Shown: piece after piece, positions 52,489 to 61,639 of the stretch
Numbering within the stretch: the first letter of the stretch is position 1
How the letters are laid out: each line of letters begins with the position of its first letter
Source: Methylibium sp035762065
GTDB lineage: Bacteria > Pseudomonadota > Gammaproteobacteria > Burkholderiales > Burkholderiaceae_C
DNA: 64,000 bases
Direction: 5' to 3'
Assembly (NCBI RefSeq): GCF_035762065.1
Contig: NZ_DASTPW010000040.1
Coordinates: forward strand, 1 to 64,000
Notes under the pieces: generated by a model
The model's database searches: none
Told to the model about the DNA's origin: nothing
Seen by the model: the letters and a program-made list of their open reading frames with translations, nothing else
Position numbers and translations under genes: made by a program

Positions 52489-52872
52489 TCAGCGGCTCAC
52501 GATGTCCTTGATCGCGTCGCCACCCTTCGTCAGGACGGCCATCGCGGAAGCGGAGTCGGTGGCGATCCGCTTCAGGATCGAGAAGTTCGCTTGCTGGAAC
52601 ATGCTGCGGTTCATGTTGTCCGCGATCTGCTGCTGACCGACCTCGGACGCCGTCTCGCCGTACTTGCCGATGAGGGCCTGGTTCCCCAGACCTTGCTTGG
52701 TGAGGCTCGAAAGAGTGCTGAGCCCATCCTCGCTGTTGCTGAGGGTCTGCTTCCTCAACGAGTTGAGGATGTGCCCCTGTCCTTCCGCGTCCGGGATCTC
52801 GTCATTCAGATTTCCATACGCCCGTGCCGCTTCTTCAGCAGCAAAACCCGCATACCTGCCGATGCCGTCCAT
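52489..52872 (-). CDS. Unknown small protein under a PIP-box promoter
   Basis: 127 residues: Gly/Ala/Asn-rich start, polar middle (LSNSEDGLSTLSSLTKQ) and a helical end (MFQQANFSILKRIATDSASA, VLTKGGDAIKDIV). No Cys and no Trp. Such composition with a C-terminal helix is seen in extracellular secretion components (needle, pilus, rod) and in harpins; I cannot choose. It is the first gene downstream of the box at 52968-52992. Confidence 0.65.
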   Translation of the reverse strand: MDGIGRYAGFAAEEAARAYGNLNDEIPDAEGQGHILNSLRKQTLSNSEDGLSTLSSLTKQGLGNQALIGKYGETASEVGQQQIADNMNRSMFQQANFSILKRIATDSASAMAVLTKGGDAIKDIVSR

Positions 52873-52930
52873 CGTTCACTCCTCGAGACGGCCACGTTCG
52901 ACGAACGCACAAAGCCGTTTCGCGGTCACG

Positions 52931-52992
52931 AGGCTAGGGGCGGGCGGAAGCCGCAGGCACCGCTGCGGCGAAGGACAGCTTCGCCGAACGAA
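52931..52992 (-). promoter_or_regulatory. hrpII/PIP-like promoter upstream of the 127-residue gene
   Basis: Minus strand: TTCG-N16-TTCG (52992 to 52969), as a PIP box TTCGT-N15-TTCGC, one base off. After 31 bases comes TAGCCT (52936 to 52931), a YANNNT -10. It is back-to-back with the plus-strand box at 53039. Confidence 0.7.
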
Positions 52993-53038
52993 GTGGAGCG
53001 CCCGCATGCCGCCACCTGCGGCCGGCCGCGTTTGCCGC

Positions 53039-53100
53039 TTCGCAAACACGCCGCGCGCTTCGCGGCGCCCACTGGTGGCAGGCGGCGGCGCTCGTAACTT
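53039..53100 (+). promoter_or_regulatory. PIP-box promoter for the sctU operon
   Basis: Plus strand: perfect TTCGC-N15-TTCGC (53039-53063), then 31 bases, then TAACTT (53095-53100), a YANNNT -10. The first gene, the GNAT, starts at 53145. Confidence 0.82.
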
Positions 53101-53144
53101 GCGCGGGTCGGGCGGTGGCGCCCGCTGCAACCGTTGCCCGGTCC

Positions 53145-53771
53145 ATGAACGCCTTCCAGCCCAGCATCGATTTCGCCTCCGCGCCGCAGGAGGTTCGTGC
53201 GGCCGTACTCGCCGACGCGCCGCCGATGGCGCGTATCTACAACGAGTGGATCGACGACCAGCGCGCCCTGCCCGTCCCGCCGCGGCGCGCCGAAGATGCG
53301 AGGCGCCCGATGGCCAGCAGCCACGTGCCGTACCTGAGCGATGCGCAGGCGCGCGCCTGGCTCGACTCCCACCGTTCGACGCGATGCCCCGCGTGGGTGA
53401 TGGAGCGCCACGGCGGCGTCGTCGGCTGGCTCAGCTTCTACGGCCAGTGGGGCCGCACCGGCTTCACGCACTGCGCGGAGATCGGCCTGTTCGTCAGCGC
53501 GCAGGCGCGCCGCAGCGGCGTAGGGCGCGGCCTGGTCGAGCATGCGATCGAGCAGGCGCCGGCGCTCGGCATCGACACGCTGTTCGCACTGATCTGGCAC
53601 GACAACCAACCCAGCCTCAGCCTGTTCGAAAGCATGGGCTTCGAACCGTGGGGCCGCATGCCGCGGCTCGTGTGGGCCTACGGCCGCTCGCACGACATGC
53701 TCACGCTGGGCCGCTCGCTTGCAAGCGCCGCGCGCGCGCCGGCGCCGGCCGGGGAGCCGGCCCGTGTCTGA
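53145..53771 (+). CDS. GNAT-family N-acetyltransferase heading the sctU operon
   Basis: 208 residues. GNAT fold with the acetyl-CoA loop near VSAQARRSGVGRGLVEHAIE and the C-terminal NQPSLSLFESMGFEPWG; the N-terminal DAPPMARIYNEW resembles the Pat/Bar branch that acetylates small amines. It overlaps sctU by 8 bases and is directly behind the PIP box, so it is made with the secretion gate. Substrate unknown; protein or toxin acetylation are both open. Confidence 0.83.
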   Translation: MNAFQPSIDFASAPQEVRAAVLADAPPMARIYNEWIDDQRALPVPPRRAEDARRPMASSHVPYLSDAQARAWLDSHRSTRCPAWVMERHGGVVGWLSFYGQWGRTGFTHCAEIGLFVSAQARRSGVGRGLVEHAIEQAPALGIDTLFALIWHDNQPSLSLFESMGFEPWGRMPRLVWAYGRSHDMLTLGRSLASAARAPAPAGEPARV

Positions 53772-54849
53772 CGAGAAGACCGAAGAGCCGACCGACAAGA
53801 AGCTGCAGGACGCCCGCAAGCAGGGGCAGGTCGCCAAGAGCCAGGACCTGGCGATGGCGATCAGCTCGGGCGGCATGGTGCTGCTGCTGTCGGCCAGCGC
53901 GTCGATGACCTGGGACCGCCTGGGCGCGATCTTCGAACGCAGCTTCAGCGAGGTGCCGAAGGTCGTCGGCGGCGACTTCGTGCACCTGTACGCCGTGATG
54001 CTGCAGCTCCTCGCCGACACCGCGATGGCGATCCTTCCGTTCGTCGCCTGCTCGGTGCTGCTGGGCGTGCTCGCCAACATGGGCCAGACGGGCGTGCTGC
54101 TCTCGTTCGAGGCGGTGTCGCTCAAGTTCGAGAAGCTCAACCCGGCCGACAACCTGAAGAACATGGTGTCGGTGAAGTCGCTGGTCGAGCTGGGCAAGTC
54201 GGTCGTCAAGGCGATCGTGCTCGGCTGGGTGCTGTGGATCTTGATCCGCGACCTGACGCCGCTGCTGGTCGGCTCGTCCTACGTCGATCCGGTGTCGATC
54301 GGCCGCATCGCATGGGAGGCGATCCTCAAGCTGATGTTCGCCTCGGTGATCCTTTTCATCGTGATCGGCCCGGTCGACTACGGCATCCAGAAGTGGCTGT
54401 TCCTGAAGGACCAGCGCATGACGAAGGACGAGATCAAGCGCGAGCACAAGGACGCCGAAGGCGACCCGGAGTTGAAGGGCAAGCGCAAGCAGATCGCGCA
54501 GGAAATGATCGAGTCGCCGCCGGAGCGCACGGTCCCGGGCGCATCGGTGGTGGTCACCAACCCGACGCACTACGCGGTCGCGCTGCGCTACGAGGCGGGC
54601 GAGACGCCGCTGCCGATCGTCGTCGCCAAGGGCGTGGATGGCGAGGCGATGCGCATCCGCCGCATCGCCGAGGAGCACGGCATCCCGCAAGTGCAGGACC
54701 CGCCGCTGGCGCGCGCGCTGCACAAGCTGGAGATCAACGACGCGGTGCCCGAGTCGCTGTTCGAGGCGGTGGCCGCGGTGCTGCGCTGGGTGATGGTGGT
54801 GCGCTCGGTGGGCGGCAAGGGCGCGCCCGCCGCGCAGCCGCCGCACTGA
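53764..54849 (+). CDS. sctU: Type III secretion switch protein SctU (HrcU)
   Basis: 361 residues. Four membrane spans in the first 210 residues and a cytosolic domain with the self-cleavage motif NPTH at 266-269 (VVVTNPTHYAVAL). Cleavage between N and P switches export from early to later substrates. The GTG at 53764 starts SDEKTEEPTDKKLQDARKQG, the family N-terminus. Confidence 0.95.
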   Translation: MSDEKTEEPTDKKLQDARKQGQVAKSQDLAMAISSGGMVLLLSASASMTWDRLGAIFERSFSEVPKVVGGDFVHLYAVMLQLLADTAMAILPFVACSVLLGVLANMGQTGVLLSFEAVSLKFEKLNPADNLKNMVSVKSLVELGKSVVKAIVLGWVLWILIRDLTPLLVGSSYVDPVSIGRIAWEAILKLMFASVILFIVIGPVDYGIQKWLFLKDQRMTKDEIKREHKDAEGDPELKGKRKQIAQEMIESPPERTVPGASVVVTNPTHYAVALRYEAGETPLPIVVAKGVDGEAMRIRRIAEEHGIPQVQDPPLARALHKLEINDAVPESLFEAVAAVLRWVMVVRSVGGKGAPAAQPPH

Positions 54850-54878
54850 CACGGGCGCTTGAAAGCGAGGACGCCGCC

Positions 54879-56933
54879 ATGGCCTTCAAGATGAATCCGA
54901 CGCTGGTCAACGACGCGGCGATGGCGCTGCTGGTCGTCGCGATCATCGCCCTGATGATCCTGCCGCTGCCGATCTTCCTGATCGACACGCTGCTGGCGAT
55001 CAACATCGCGATCAGCGTGCTGCTGCTGATGACGACGCTGTTCATCCCGAACGCGATCGCGCTGTCGACCTTCCCGTCGATCCTGCTGTTCACGACGCTG
55101 TTCCGGCTGTCGCTGAACATCGCCTCGACCAAGGCGATCCTGCTGTATGCCGACGCGGGGCACCTGATCGAAAGCTTCGGCGAGCTGGTCGTCGGCGGCA
55201 ACCTGGTCGTCGGCATCGTGGTGTTCGCGATCGTCACGATCGTGCAGTTCATCGTGATCTCGAAGGGCTCGGAGCGCGTGGCCGAGGTCGGTGCGCGCTT
55301 CACGCTCGACGCGATGCCGGGCAAGCAGATGAGCATCGACGCCGACCTGCGCGCCGGCCACCTCACCGGCGAGGAAGCGCGCCGCAAGCGCGCGCTGCTG
55401 GCGATGGAAAGCCAGATGCACGGTGGCATGGACGGCGCGATGAAGTTCGTCAAGGGCGACACCATCGCGGGCCTGCTGATCACGCTGGTCAACCTGGTGG
55501 CCGGCATCGTCGTCGGCGTCATGTACCACGGCATGACCAGCGGCGAGGCGGCGAACCGCTTCGCGGTGCTGTCGATCGGCGACGCGATGGTGTCGCAGAT
55601 CCCGTCGCTGTTCATCTGCGTGGCCGCCGGCGTGCTCATCACCCGCGTGGCCGACGACAACGAGAAGAAGCCGAAGTCGCTAGGCCAGGACATCAGTGCG
55701 CAGATCACCGGCAACGCGCGCGCGATGTACCTCGCCGCCGGTCTGGTGGCGGCCTTCGGTCTGGTGCCGGGCTTCCCCTGGATGCAGTTCATGCTGCTCG
55801 CCGCGGGCCTCGCGGCCGCCGGCTACGTGCTCGACAAGCGCCGCCGCAAGCAGGAGCAGGTGGTGCTGTCCAAGCCGCTGACCGCGCTGCAGCGCGACGG
55901 CGCCAAGGGCGACCCGCCGTCGATCCGCACCGAGCCGCCGATGTTCGCGAAGCCGCTGGCGATCCGCATGTCCAAACCGCTCGGCCAGCTGCTGCACGCC
56001 GACGCGCTCGACGAGGCGCTGACCGCCGAGCGGCAGAAGCTGCAGGAGCTGCTCGGCCTGCCCTTCCCCGGCATGGCGATGTGGGTCTCCGCCGCGATGA
56101 CCGACTACAGCTTCGACGTGCTGCTCAACGACGTGCCGACCGGCGAGATCAAGGTGCCGGGCCGCCTGTTCTATGTCGACGATCCGCAGTCCCCGCTGAT
56201 GGCCGGCGCGCAGAAGCACGGCCCGCTGTTCGACCGGCCGCAGTCGGCCTGGGTCACGCCCGAGGCGGTGCCCGAAGGCGGCGCCGAGGGCGTGCTCTCG
56301 CTCGAGGTCGTGCTGGCGCGCCAGGTGATGACGGTGCTGCGCAAGAACGCGCACCTGTTCATGGGCGTGCAGGAGGTGCAGTGGGTGCTGGAGCGCGCGA
56401 CGACCGACTACCCCGGCCTCGTCACCGAAGTCCAGAAGATCCTGCCCGCGCAGCGCATCGCCGAGGTGCTGCGCCGCCTGCTCGAGGAACAGGTGCCGGT
56501 GCGCAACCTGCGCAGCATCTTCGAGAGCCTGATCGCCTGGGGCCCCAAGGAAAAGGACCTGGTCGTGCTGACCGAGTACGTGCGCGGCGACCTCGGCCGC
56601 TACCTCGCGTTCGAGGCCGCCGGCGGTGCCGGCTTCGTGCAGGCGGTGCTGCTCGAGCCGCAGGTCGAGCAGGCGATCCGCCAGTCGATCAAGTCGACGC
56701 CGGCCGGCAGCTTCCTCGCGATCCCGCCCGACGCCGCGCAGACCATCGTCGACAACATCATGCGCATGGTCGGCGAGCAGCGGCGCACCGGCGTCGCGGT
56801 CGTGACCTCGATGGACATCCGCCGCTACGTCAAGAAGATGGTCGAGGCCCGCGTCAGCTGGCTCGGCGTCTATTCGTTCCAGGAGCTCGGCAGCCTGGTG
56901 GAACTGCGGCCGCTGGGCCGCGTGAGCTTGTGA
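54879..56933 (+). CDS. sctV: Type III secretion export gate SctV (HrcV)
   Basis: 684 residues, FHIPEP family. Seven or eight N-terminal spans, the conserved loop (STFPSILLFTTLFRLSLNIA, RFTLDAMPGKQMSIDADLRA) and the cytosolic domain that forms the nonameric ring. GAGG lies upstream of ATG 54879. Follows sctU by 29 bases. Confidence 0.97.
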   Translation: MAFKMNPTLVNDAAMALLVVAIIALMILPLPIFLIDTLLAINIAISVLLLMTTLFIPNAIALSTFPSILLFTTLFRLSLNIASTKAILLYADAGHLIESFGELVVGGNLVVGIVVFAIVTIVQFIVISKGSERVAEVGARFTLDAMPGKQMSIDADLRAGHLTGEEARRKRALLAMESQMHGGMDGAMKFVKGDTIAGLLITLVNLVAGIVVGVMYHGMTSGEAANRFAVLSIGDAMVSQIPSLFICVAAGVLITRVADDNEKKPKSLGQDISAQITGNARAMYLAAGLVAAFGLVPGFPWMQFMLLAAGLAAAGYVLDKRRRKQEQVVLSKPLTALQRDGAKGDPPSIRTEPPMFAKPLAIRMSKPLGQLLHADALDEALTAERQKLQELLGLPFPGMAMWVSAAMTDYSFDVLLNDVPTGEIKVPGRLFYVDDPQSPLMAGAQKHGPLFDRPQSAWVTPEAVPEGGAEGVLSLEVVLARQVMTVLRKNAHLFMGVQEVQWVLERATTDYPGLVTEVQKILPAQRIAEVLRRLLEEQVPVRNLRSIFESLIAWGPKEKDLVVLTEYVRGDLGRYLAFEAAGGAGFVQAVLLEPQVEQAIRQSIKSTPAGSFLAIPPDAAQTIVDNIMRMVGEQRRTGVAVVTSMDIRRYVKKMVEARVSWLGVYSFQELGSLVELRPLGRVSL

Positions 56934-56946
56934 CCGGAGGCAGGCA

Positions 56947-57975
56947 ATGCAGGCTCGGCGACCCTTGGTGATCCTGGTCGGATCGACCGCCCCGGCGAAC
57001 GCCGTCGGTGCCGCCGGCGCGGCACCGCCGCCCGCCGACGACGATGCGCAGTCGCTGCTCGCGCGCCGTTTCGCCGAGGTGCTGGCGGTGCAGCGGCGCG
57101 TCGATCGCGAGCGCGACCGCAAGCGCGCCGACGGCGAGGACGACGAGAAGTCGCGCGCGGCCGTCGAGGCAGCTGCCGCGGCCGCGGCCTCGGCTGCCGC
57201 GGCGAACGAGGCGCGTGCCCAGGCCGCGGCGTCGCCGCAGCCCGACGAGCCACGGCCCGACGAGCCGCGGCCCGAGGCCCGCGCCGGCGAGCAGCACCCC
57301 GGCGATCCGGGCCGCGCAGCCGAGCGAGCGGCCGAGGCCGTCATCGCGCGACGCGAGCCAGCCCCCGCCGCGACGGCCGCGCCGCGCCATGCCGAGGCCG
57401 GCTCGGCCCCGCCGGCACCGGCCACGGGCAGCACGCACGACGGGCCCGGCCTGCGCGCCGCGCGCCCGGGCGAGGCGGCCGGGTCGCGCGAACTCGTGCC
57501 GTCGCTGCCGGTGCCGGCCGAGCCGCTCGAGACGGCATCGACGCGCGCTCGCGACGAGCCGGCTGGCCCGCCCGAGGCGATCGGCGACGCGCCGACCGTC
57601 CCCGCCGGCCCGATGGCCCTGCCGCTCGCGCCGATGCAGCAGGCGCCGCAGACGCAAGGCGGCGACGCCGGCAGCGACGACGCGCAAGGCGACGAGCCGG
57701 ACGACTGGACGCGCGCGATGGTCGGCGTGCTCGCCTCGCTGCACCACCGCGCCTCGCCGACCGCCGAAGGCTGGACGGTGACGCTGCCGGCCGACCCGGT
57801 CGTGCTGCCCGACTCCTGCCTGCGCATCGAGGTTTCGCCGCATTGGATGTCGCTTCGGTTCGCGACCCACTCGCCCGAGAGCCATCGCCTACTGTCCACG
57901 CACGCTCAGGATCTCGTGCGCTCGCTGCAGAAGGAGCTCGGTGACCGGCGGCAGATCGACCTGGAGATCGCATGA
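56947..57975 (+). CDS. sctP: Needle-length/substrate-switch protein SctP (HpaP/HpaC-like)
   Basis: 342 residues. The first 235 are Ala/Pro/Arg/Asp-rich and disordered; the conserved-looking part is the last 90 (MVGVLASLHHRASPTAEGWT, LRIEVSPHWMSLRFATHS), as in HpaC/YscP T3S4 domains. Place between sctV and sctQ is that of hpaP in Ralstonia and Xanthomonas. Overlaps sctQ by ATGA. Confidence 0.75.
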   Translation: MQARRPLVILVGSTAPANAVGAAGAAPPPADDDAQSLLARRFAEVLAVQRRVDRERDRKRADGEDDEKSRAAVEAAAAAAASAAAANEARAQAAASPQPDEPRPDEPRPEARAGEQHPGDPGRAAERAAEAVIARREPAPAATAAPRHAEAGSAPPAPATGSTHDGPGLRAARPGEAAGSRELVPSLPVPAEPLETASTRARDEPAGPPEAIGDAPTVPAGPMALPLAPMQQAPQTQGGDAGSDDAQGDEPDDWTRAMVGVLASLHHRASPTAEGWTVTLPADPVVLPDSCLRIEVSPHWMSLRFATHSPESHRLLSTHAQDLVRSLQKELGDRRQIDLEIA

Positions 57976-59033
57976 CCTTCCCCTCACGCGGCAGCACGCT
58001 CGCAGCGCACACCGGCGACGTCGCGTCGCTCGCCGGCCTGTTGCCGTCGATGCCGGCCGACATCGCGGCGCTGCACCGCACGGTGTTCGACCGCCGCTTC
58101 GAGCCGTGGCTCAGGGAAGTCTTCGCCGAAGCGAGCCTGCGCATCGAGCAGCGCGACGGCACCGCCGACGACAGCCGCCGCGGCCTCGCGGTCGAGCTGC
58201 GCTGCGACGCCGGCAGCACGCACGGCTTCGTCGACACGACGCAGTGGGGGCCGCTGGCGAGCATCGAATCGTGGCTGCAGACGCCGGGCGGCGACCAGGT
58301 CGCCGCGCTGATCTTCGAGACGCTGCTGCACAAGGTGCTGCCGCGCCCCGGAGCCCTGCCGGGCCTGGAGGTGGCGTCGGTCACGCAGGTCGAGACCGAG
58401 CCCTCGCCGTGGCCGCTTGCGGTGCTGCACGTCAACGAGCGGCAGATCCGGCTCGGCGCGATCGACCCCGGCCTCGCGCTGCACGTCGCGGCCGCGATGC
58501 GCTCGGACGGTGCCGCGGCGCTGGCGGCGCTCGGCGCGCTGCGCCTGCCGGGCCGGCTGCGGCTGTCGAGCCGACCTTACGCGCTCGCGGCGCTGCGCAC
58601 GCTCGGCGCGGGCGACCTGGTGATCGTCGGCCGCACCGCCACGCAGCCGGCTTGGTGGCTCGCCGGCTGCGGCACCTGCCTGGCCGCGCCGGCCGAGCTC
58701 GACTGGGACGCCCTTTCGCTGCGGCTCGCCGCCGCCCCGCAACTGCGCGACGACGACGCCCAACCCTCCACGGAGAACCCCACGATGACCGCCACGCTCG
58801 CCGACCTGCAGGTCCCCGTCGCCTTCGAGATCGACACCGCCCGGCTCACGCTCGACGAGCTCTCGGGCATGGCCAGCGGCTGCGTGATCGCGATGGACGT
58901 GCCGCTGGCGCATGCGCCGGTGCGCATCGTCTGCCAGGGCCAGCACGTCGGCGTGGGCCAGCTCGTGGCGATCGGCGAGCACCTGGGCGTGCGCATCGAG
59001 CGAATGCACTGGAACGGCCATGCCGGGCTTTGA
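57972..59033 (+). CDS. sctQ: Type III secretion cytosolic ring protein SctQ (HrcQ)
   Basis: 353 residues, with a SpoA domain at the C-terminus (about 270-350; LADLQVPVAFEIDTARLTLD) and a weaker first one mid-protein. It builds the sorting platform with SctK and SctL. It overlaps sctR by 14 bases. An internal start for the last domain is likely (see next entry). Confidence 0.92.
   Translation: MTFPSRGSTLAAHTGDVASLAGLLPSMPADIAALHRTVFDRRFEPWLREVFAEASLRIEQRDGTADDSRRGLAVELRCDAGSTHGFVDTTQWGPLASIESWLQTPGGDQVAALIFETLLHKVLPRPGALPGLEVASVTQVETEPSPWPLAVLHVNERQIRLGAIDPGLALHVAAAMRSDGAAALAALGALRLPGRLRLSSRPYALAALRTLGAGDLVIVGRTATQPAWWLAGCGTCLAAPAELDWDALSLRLAAAPQLRDDDAQPSTENPTMTATLADLQVPVAFEIDTARLTLDELSGMASGCVIAMDVPLAHAPVRIVCQGQHVGVGQLVAIGEHLGVRIERMHWNGHAGL
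58785..59033 (+). other. Likely internal translation start giving SctQ C-terminal fragment
   Basis: ATG 58785 within sctQ is preceded by CGGAG (9 bases away) and begins MTATLADLQVPVAF, exactly the last SpoA domain (82 residues). YscQ and several homologues make such a fragment from an internal start, and it is needed for function. Confidence 0.5.
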
Positions 59034-59682
59034 AGTCGATCCGGTTTCGCTGTTCCTGGTGATCGTCGGCCTGGGCATCCTGCCCTTCGCCGCGATGGTG
59101 GTCACCTCCTACACGAAGATCGTCGTCGTGCTCGGCCTGCTGCGCAACGCGCTCGGCGTGCAGCAGGTGCCGCCGAACATGGTGCTCAACGGCGCGGCGA
59201 TCATCCTCAGCTGCTACATCATGGCGCCGATCCTCATGGAGGCGGCCGACCGCATGAGCTTCGCGGGCAAGCAAAGCAGCGGCCAGTCGTCGGCGCAGTC
59301 GCTGATCCAGGCCGCGCAGGCCGCCTACGAACCGTTCCGCGGCTTCCTCGACAAGCACGCGAACGAGCGCGAGAAGACCTTCTTCCTCAAGTCGGCCGCC
59401 GCGATCTGGCCGCCCGAGTACGCGCAGAACGTCAAGGCCGACGATTTCCTCGTGCTCGCGCCGGCCTTCCTGCTCACCGAGCTGTCCGCCGCCTTCACGA
59501 TCGGCTTCCTGCTGTACCTGTGCTTCACGATCATCGACCTGGTGATCGCCAACGTGCTGCTGTCGATGGGCCTGAACCAGGTGACGCCGACGAACGTCGC
59601 GATCCCGTTCAAGCTGCTGCTGTTCGTGGTGCTCGACGGCTGGCCGAAGCTGGTGCACGGGCTCGTGCTGACCTACCGCTGA
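59020..59682 (+). CDS. sctR: Type III secretion export gate protein SctR (HrcR)
   Basis: 220 residues, FliP/YscR family, with the N-terminal spans (ILPFAAMVVTSYTKIVVVLG), LGVQQVPPNMVLNG and C-terminal GLNQVTPTNVAIPFKLLLFV. Forms the SctRST pore. ATG 59020 lies inside the end of sctQ. Confidence 0.96.
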   Translation: MPGFEVDPVSLFLVIVGLGILPFAAMVVTSYTKIVVVLGLLRNALGVQQVPPNMVLNGAAIILSCYIMAPILMEAADRMSFAGKQSSGQSSAQSLIQAAQAAYEPFRGFLDKHANEREKTFFLKSAAAIWPPEYAQNVKADDFLVLAPAFLLTELSAAFTIGFLLYLCFTIIDLVIANVLLSMGLNQVTPTNVAIPFKLLLFVVLDGWPKLVHGLVLTYR

Positions 59683-59700
59683 GACGCCGGAAGCATCGCC

Positions 59701-59961
59701 ATGGGCTTCGATCAGGTCGTGCAGTTCACTTCGGAGGCGCTGATCCTGTGCGTCATCCTGTCGCTGCCGGCGGTGCTGGTCTCGTCGATCGTCGGGCTGG
59801 CGGTGGCCTTCTTCCAGGCCGTCACGTCGCTGCAGGACCAGAGCATCTCGCAGGGCATCAAGCTGTTGTGCGTCACCGTCGTCGTGCTGCTCGCCGCCCC
59901 CTGGGGCGCCAGCACCCTGCTCACCTACACGGAGCGCCTGTTCGAGGCGATGTTCAAGTGA
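59701..59961 (+). CDS. sctS: Type III secretion export gate protein SctS (HrcS)
   Basis: 86 residues, two membrane spans, with VQFTSEALILCVILSLPAVL and FFQAVTSLQDQSISQGIKLL as in FliQ/YscS. It overlaps the next gene by GTGA. Confidence 0.95.
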   Translation: MGFDQVVQFTSEALILCVILSLPAVLVSSIVGLAVAFFQAVTSLQDQSISQGIKLLCVTVVVLLAAPWGASTLLTYTERLFEAMFK

Positions 59962-61037
59962 AACCCCTGGGCGGATCCTCGCCGGCCGACAAGGCCCGCA
60001 TCACGGCGCACGAGGCCCCGGCGCCGCAAGCGGCACCGCGCACCGGCCTGTTCAACGGCCTGCAGTTCCGCGAGCCGCCGCCGAAGAACGCGACGCCGAC
60101 GATGCCGCTTTCGATGCAGACCTCGCTCAAGGTGCGCCCGGCGCCGCAGGCACCGCAGGCGCCGGCGCCCGCGATGCCGGAATCCGCCGGCGCGGCCGCG
60201 CAGCGCTCGACCGCGCGCGAGGCCCCGCAGCACGATGCCGACGCGGGCGCGCTCGGCGACAGCGGCGCTGCCGCGCCGCCGCGCTACGTGTCCGCCGTGG
60301 CCGCGCGCCAGGGCCGCGGCGACGACGACGGCCAGCACGACGAAGACGGCGGCGGCGGCCAGGGCGGTGGCTCGCGGCACCCGCAACAGGGCCATCCGCC
60401 GCGGCCGGACCACGCGCCGGATGCGTCGGCCGCCCGCGCCAAGGCCGACGGCAGGCCCGACGCCGGCGCCGCCTCGAGGTCGCGCGCGGCCGGGCGGCCC
60501 GCACCGGGGCCGGGCGCCGGCACGCCGGCGCGGGTGCCGCTCTTCGCCGCGCAGCGACCGGTGATGGAATTCATGGCCACCCAGCTCGCGCTGCTCAGCG
60601 AAAACGTGCCGGGCTCACAGACGCTGTGGGGCACCGACCCGGCGAGCCGGCGCGCCGGCGAGCGCGAGCGCGCGCTGGCCAGCGTGCTGTTGTGGAACGC
60701 CGAGCGGGTCGACTCGATCGACGCGGGCGCCACGCCCTCGCAAGTCAGCCGTGCGGCCCTGCACGCCTACCTTGGCTCCGACCCGCGCCCCGGCGTGCTG
60801 TGGAACCTCTCAGCGGTGCAGGACCTGCTGCTCACGCTGCGCCCGGGCCGGCCGGAGTCGGCCGACGGCGACCTTACCGACAAGCAGCGCGTCCACAACG
60901 CGCTGCTGCCGCTGATCCTGCTGCACGCGAACCGGCCGCGCACCTCGGCCGCGCGCGAGACGACGCGCGCGCGCATCCAGTTCGTCGAGTCCAGCACACG
61001 GCAGCTCGCAAAGCCGCACGAAGGCGAAGAAACCTGA
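59958..61037 (+). CDS. HpaA-like export-control protein (by position)
   Basis: 359 residues. The first 200 are Pro/Ala/Asp-rich and disordered; the end (about 195-359) is helical (VMEFMATQLALLSENVPGSQ, RVHNALLPLILLHANR). It lies between sctS and hpaB, the place of hpaA in Xanthomonas, and has the same disordered-plus-helical layout, but I see no diagnostic motif. HpaA is a secreted controller that partners HpaB. GTG start overlapping the sctS stop. Confidence 0.55.
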   Translation: MKPLGGSSPADKARITAHEAPAPQAAPRTGLFNGLQFREPPPKNATPTMPLSMQTSLKVRPAPQAPQAPAPAMPESAGAAAQRSTAREAPQHDADAGALGDSGAAAPPRYVSAVAARQGRGDDDGQHDEDGGGGQGGGSRHPQQGHPPRPDHAPDASAARAKADGRPDAGAASRSRAAGRPAPGPGAGTPARVPLFAAQRPVMEFMATQLALLSENVPGSQTLWGTDPASRRAGERERALASVLLWNAERVDSIDAGATPSQVSRAALHAYLGSDPRPGVLWNLSAVQDLLLTLRPGRPESADGDLTDKQRVHNALLPLILLHANRPRTSAARETTRARIQFVESSTRQLAKPHEGEET

Positions 61038-61077
61038 AGCGCCCGGCTGCGCCGGGGCGCGCAGCGCATTCACTGCG

Positions 61078-61533
61078 ATGAACCACCAGCGCTATCAGGA
61101 ACTGATCCGCGAGACCTGCGAAGCGGTCGGGCTGCCCGACACGCGGGCGATCGTCGAGCGCGGCGCGCTCGAGGTTGAGGGCTACGAGATCCAGCTGCTC
61201 AACTACGAGACGGATCCCAGCGCGATCTACATGAACTTCGTCTTCGGCGTCGTGCCGGCCGGGCGCTCGCTCGCGATCTGGCGAATGATGCTGGAGGCGA
61301 ACCTCTCGGTGTATGCCCAGGACCAGGCGCACCTGGGCATGGACGCCGACACCGGCAGCGTGCTGCTGATCGTGCGGCTGGTGATGGTGCAGAACGTGGA
61401 CGGTCAGCACTTGGCCGAGGTCATCAGCCACTACGTCGAGCACGGCCGCTACTGGAAGAACACGATCCTCAACACCAACGACGAGATGTTCGAAGGCGTG
61501 TGCTCGGGCGACTACCGCTGGATCAAGGGCTGA
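61078..61533 (+). CDS. hpaB: Type III secretion chaperone HpaB (CesT/SycE-like)
   Basis: 151 residues, alpha/beta chaperone fold: N-terminal helix (YQELIRETCEAVGLPD), strands (YEIQLLNYETDPSAIYMNF), helix (WRMMLEANLSVYAQD) and SVLLIVRLVMVQNVD. It matches HpaB, the general effector-release chaperone of Hrp2 systems, and is the last gene of the operon, followed by a strong terminator. Confidence 0.83.
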   Translation: MNHQRYQELIRETCEAVGLPDTRAIVERGALEVEGYEIQLLNYETDPSAIYMNFVFGVVPAGRSLAIWRMMLEANLSVYAQDQAHLGMDADTGSVLLIVRLVMVQNVDGQHLAEVISHYVEHGRYWKNTILNTNDEMFEGVCSGDYRWIKG

Positions 61534-61581
61534 GCGCCCCGCGGGCGTTCGGCACCACGCACGTTCGACGCACCAACGAAA

Positions 61582-61607
61582 ACGCCGCCGTGCGGACACG
61601 GCGGCGT
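61582..61607. terminator. Bidirectional terminator between hpaB and the harpin gene
   Basis: Perfect 11-bp stem ACGCCGCCGTG / CACGGCGGCGT with a CGGA loop, between convergent genes. AAAAC before the stem gives a U-rich end for the minus-strand transcript; the plus side lacks a long T run. Confidence 0.6.
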
Positions 61608-61639
61608 GGTTCGCGAAAGGGCCGGGCGGCCCGGCGAAC

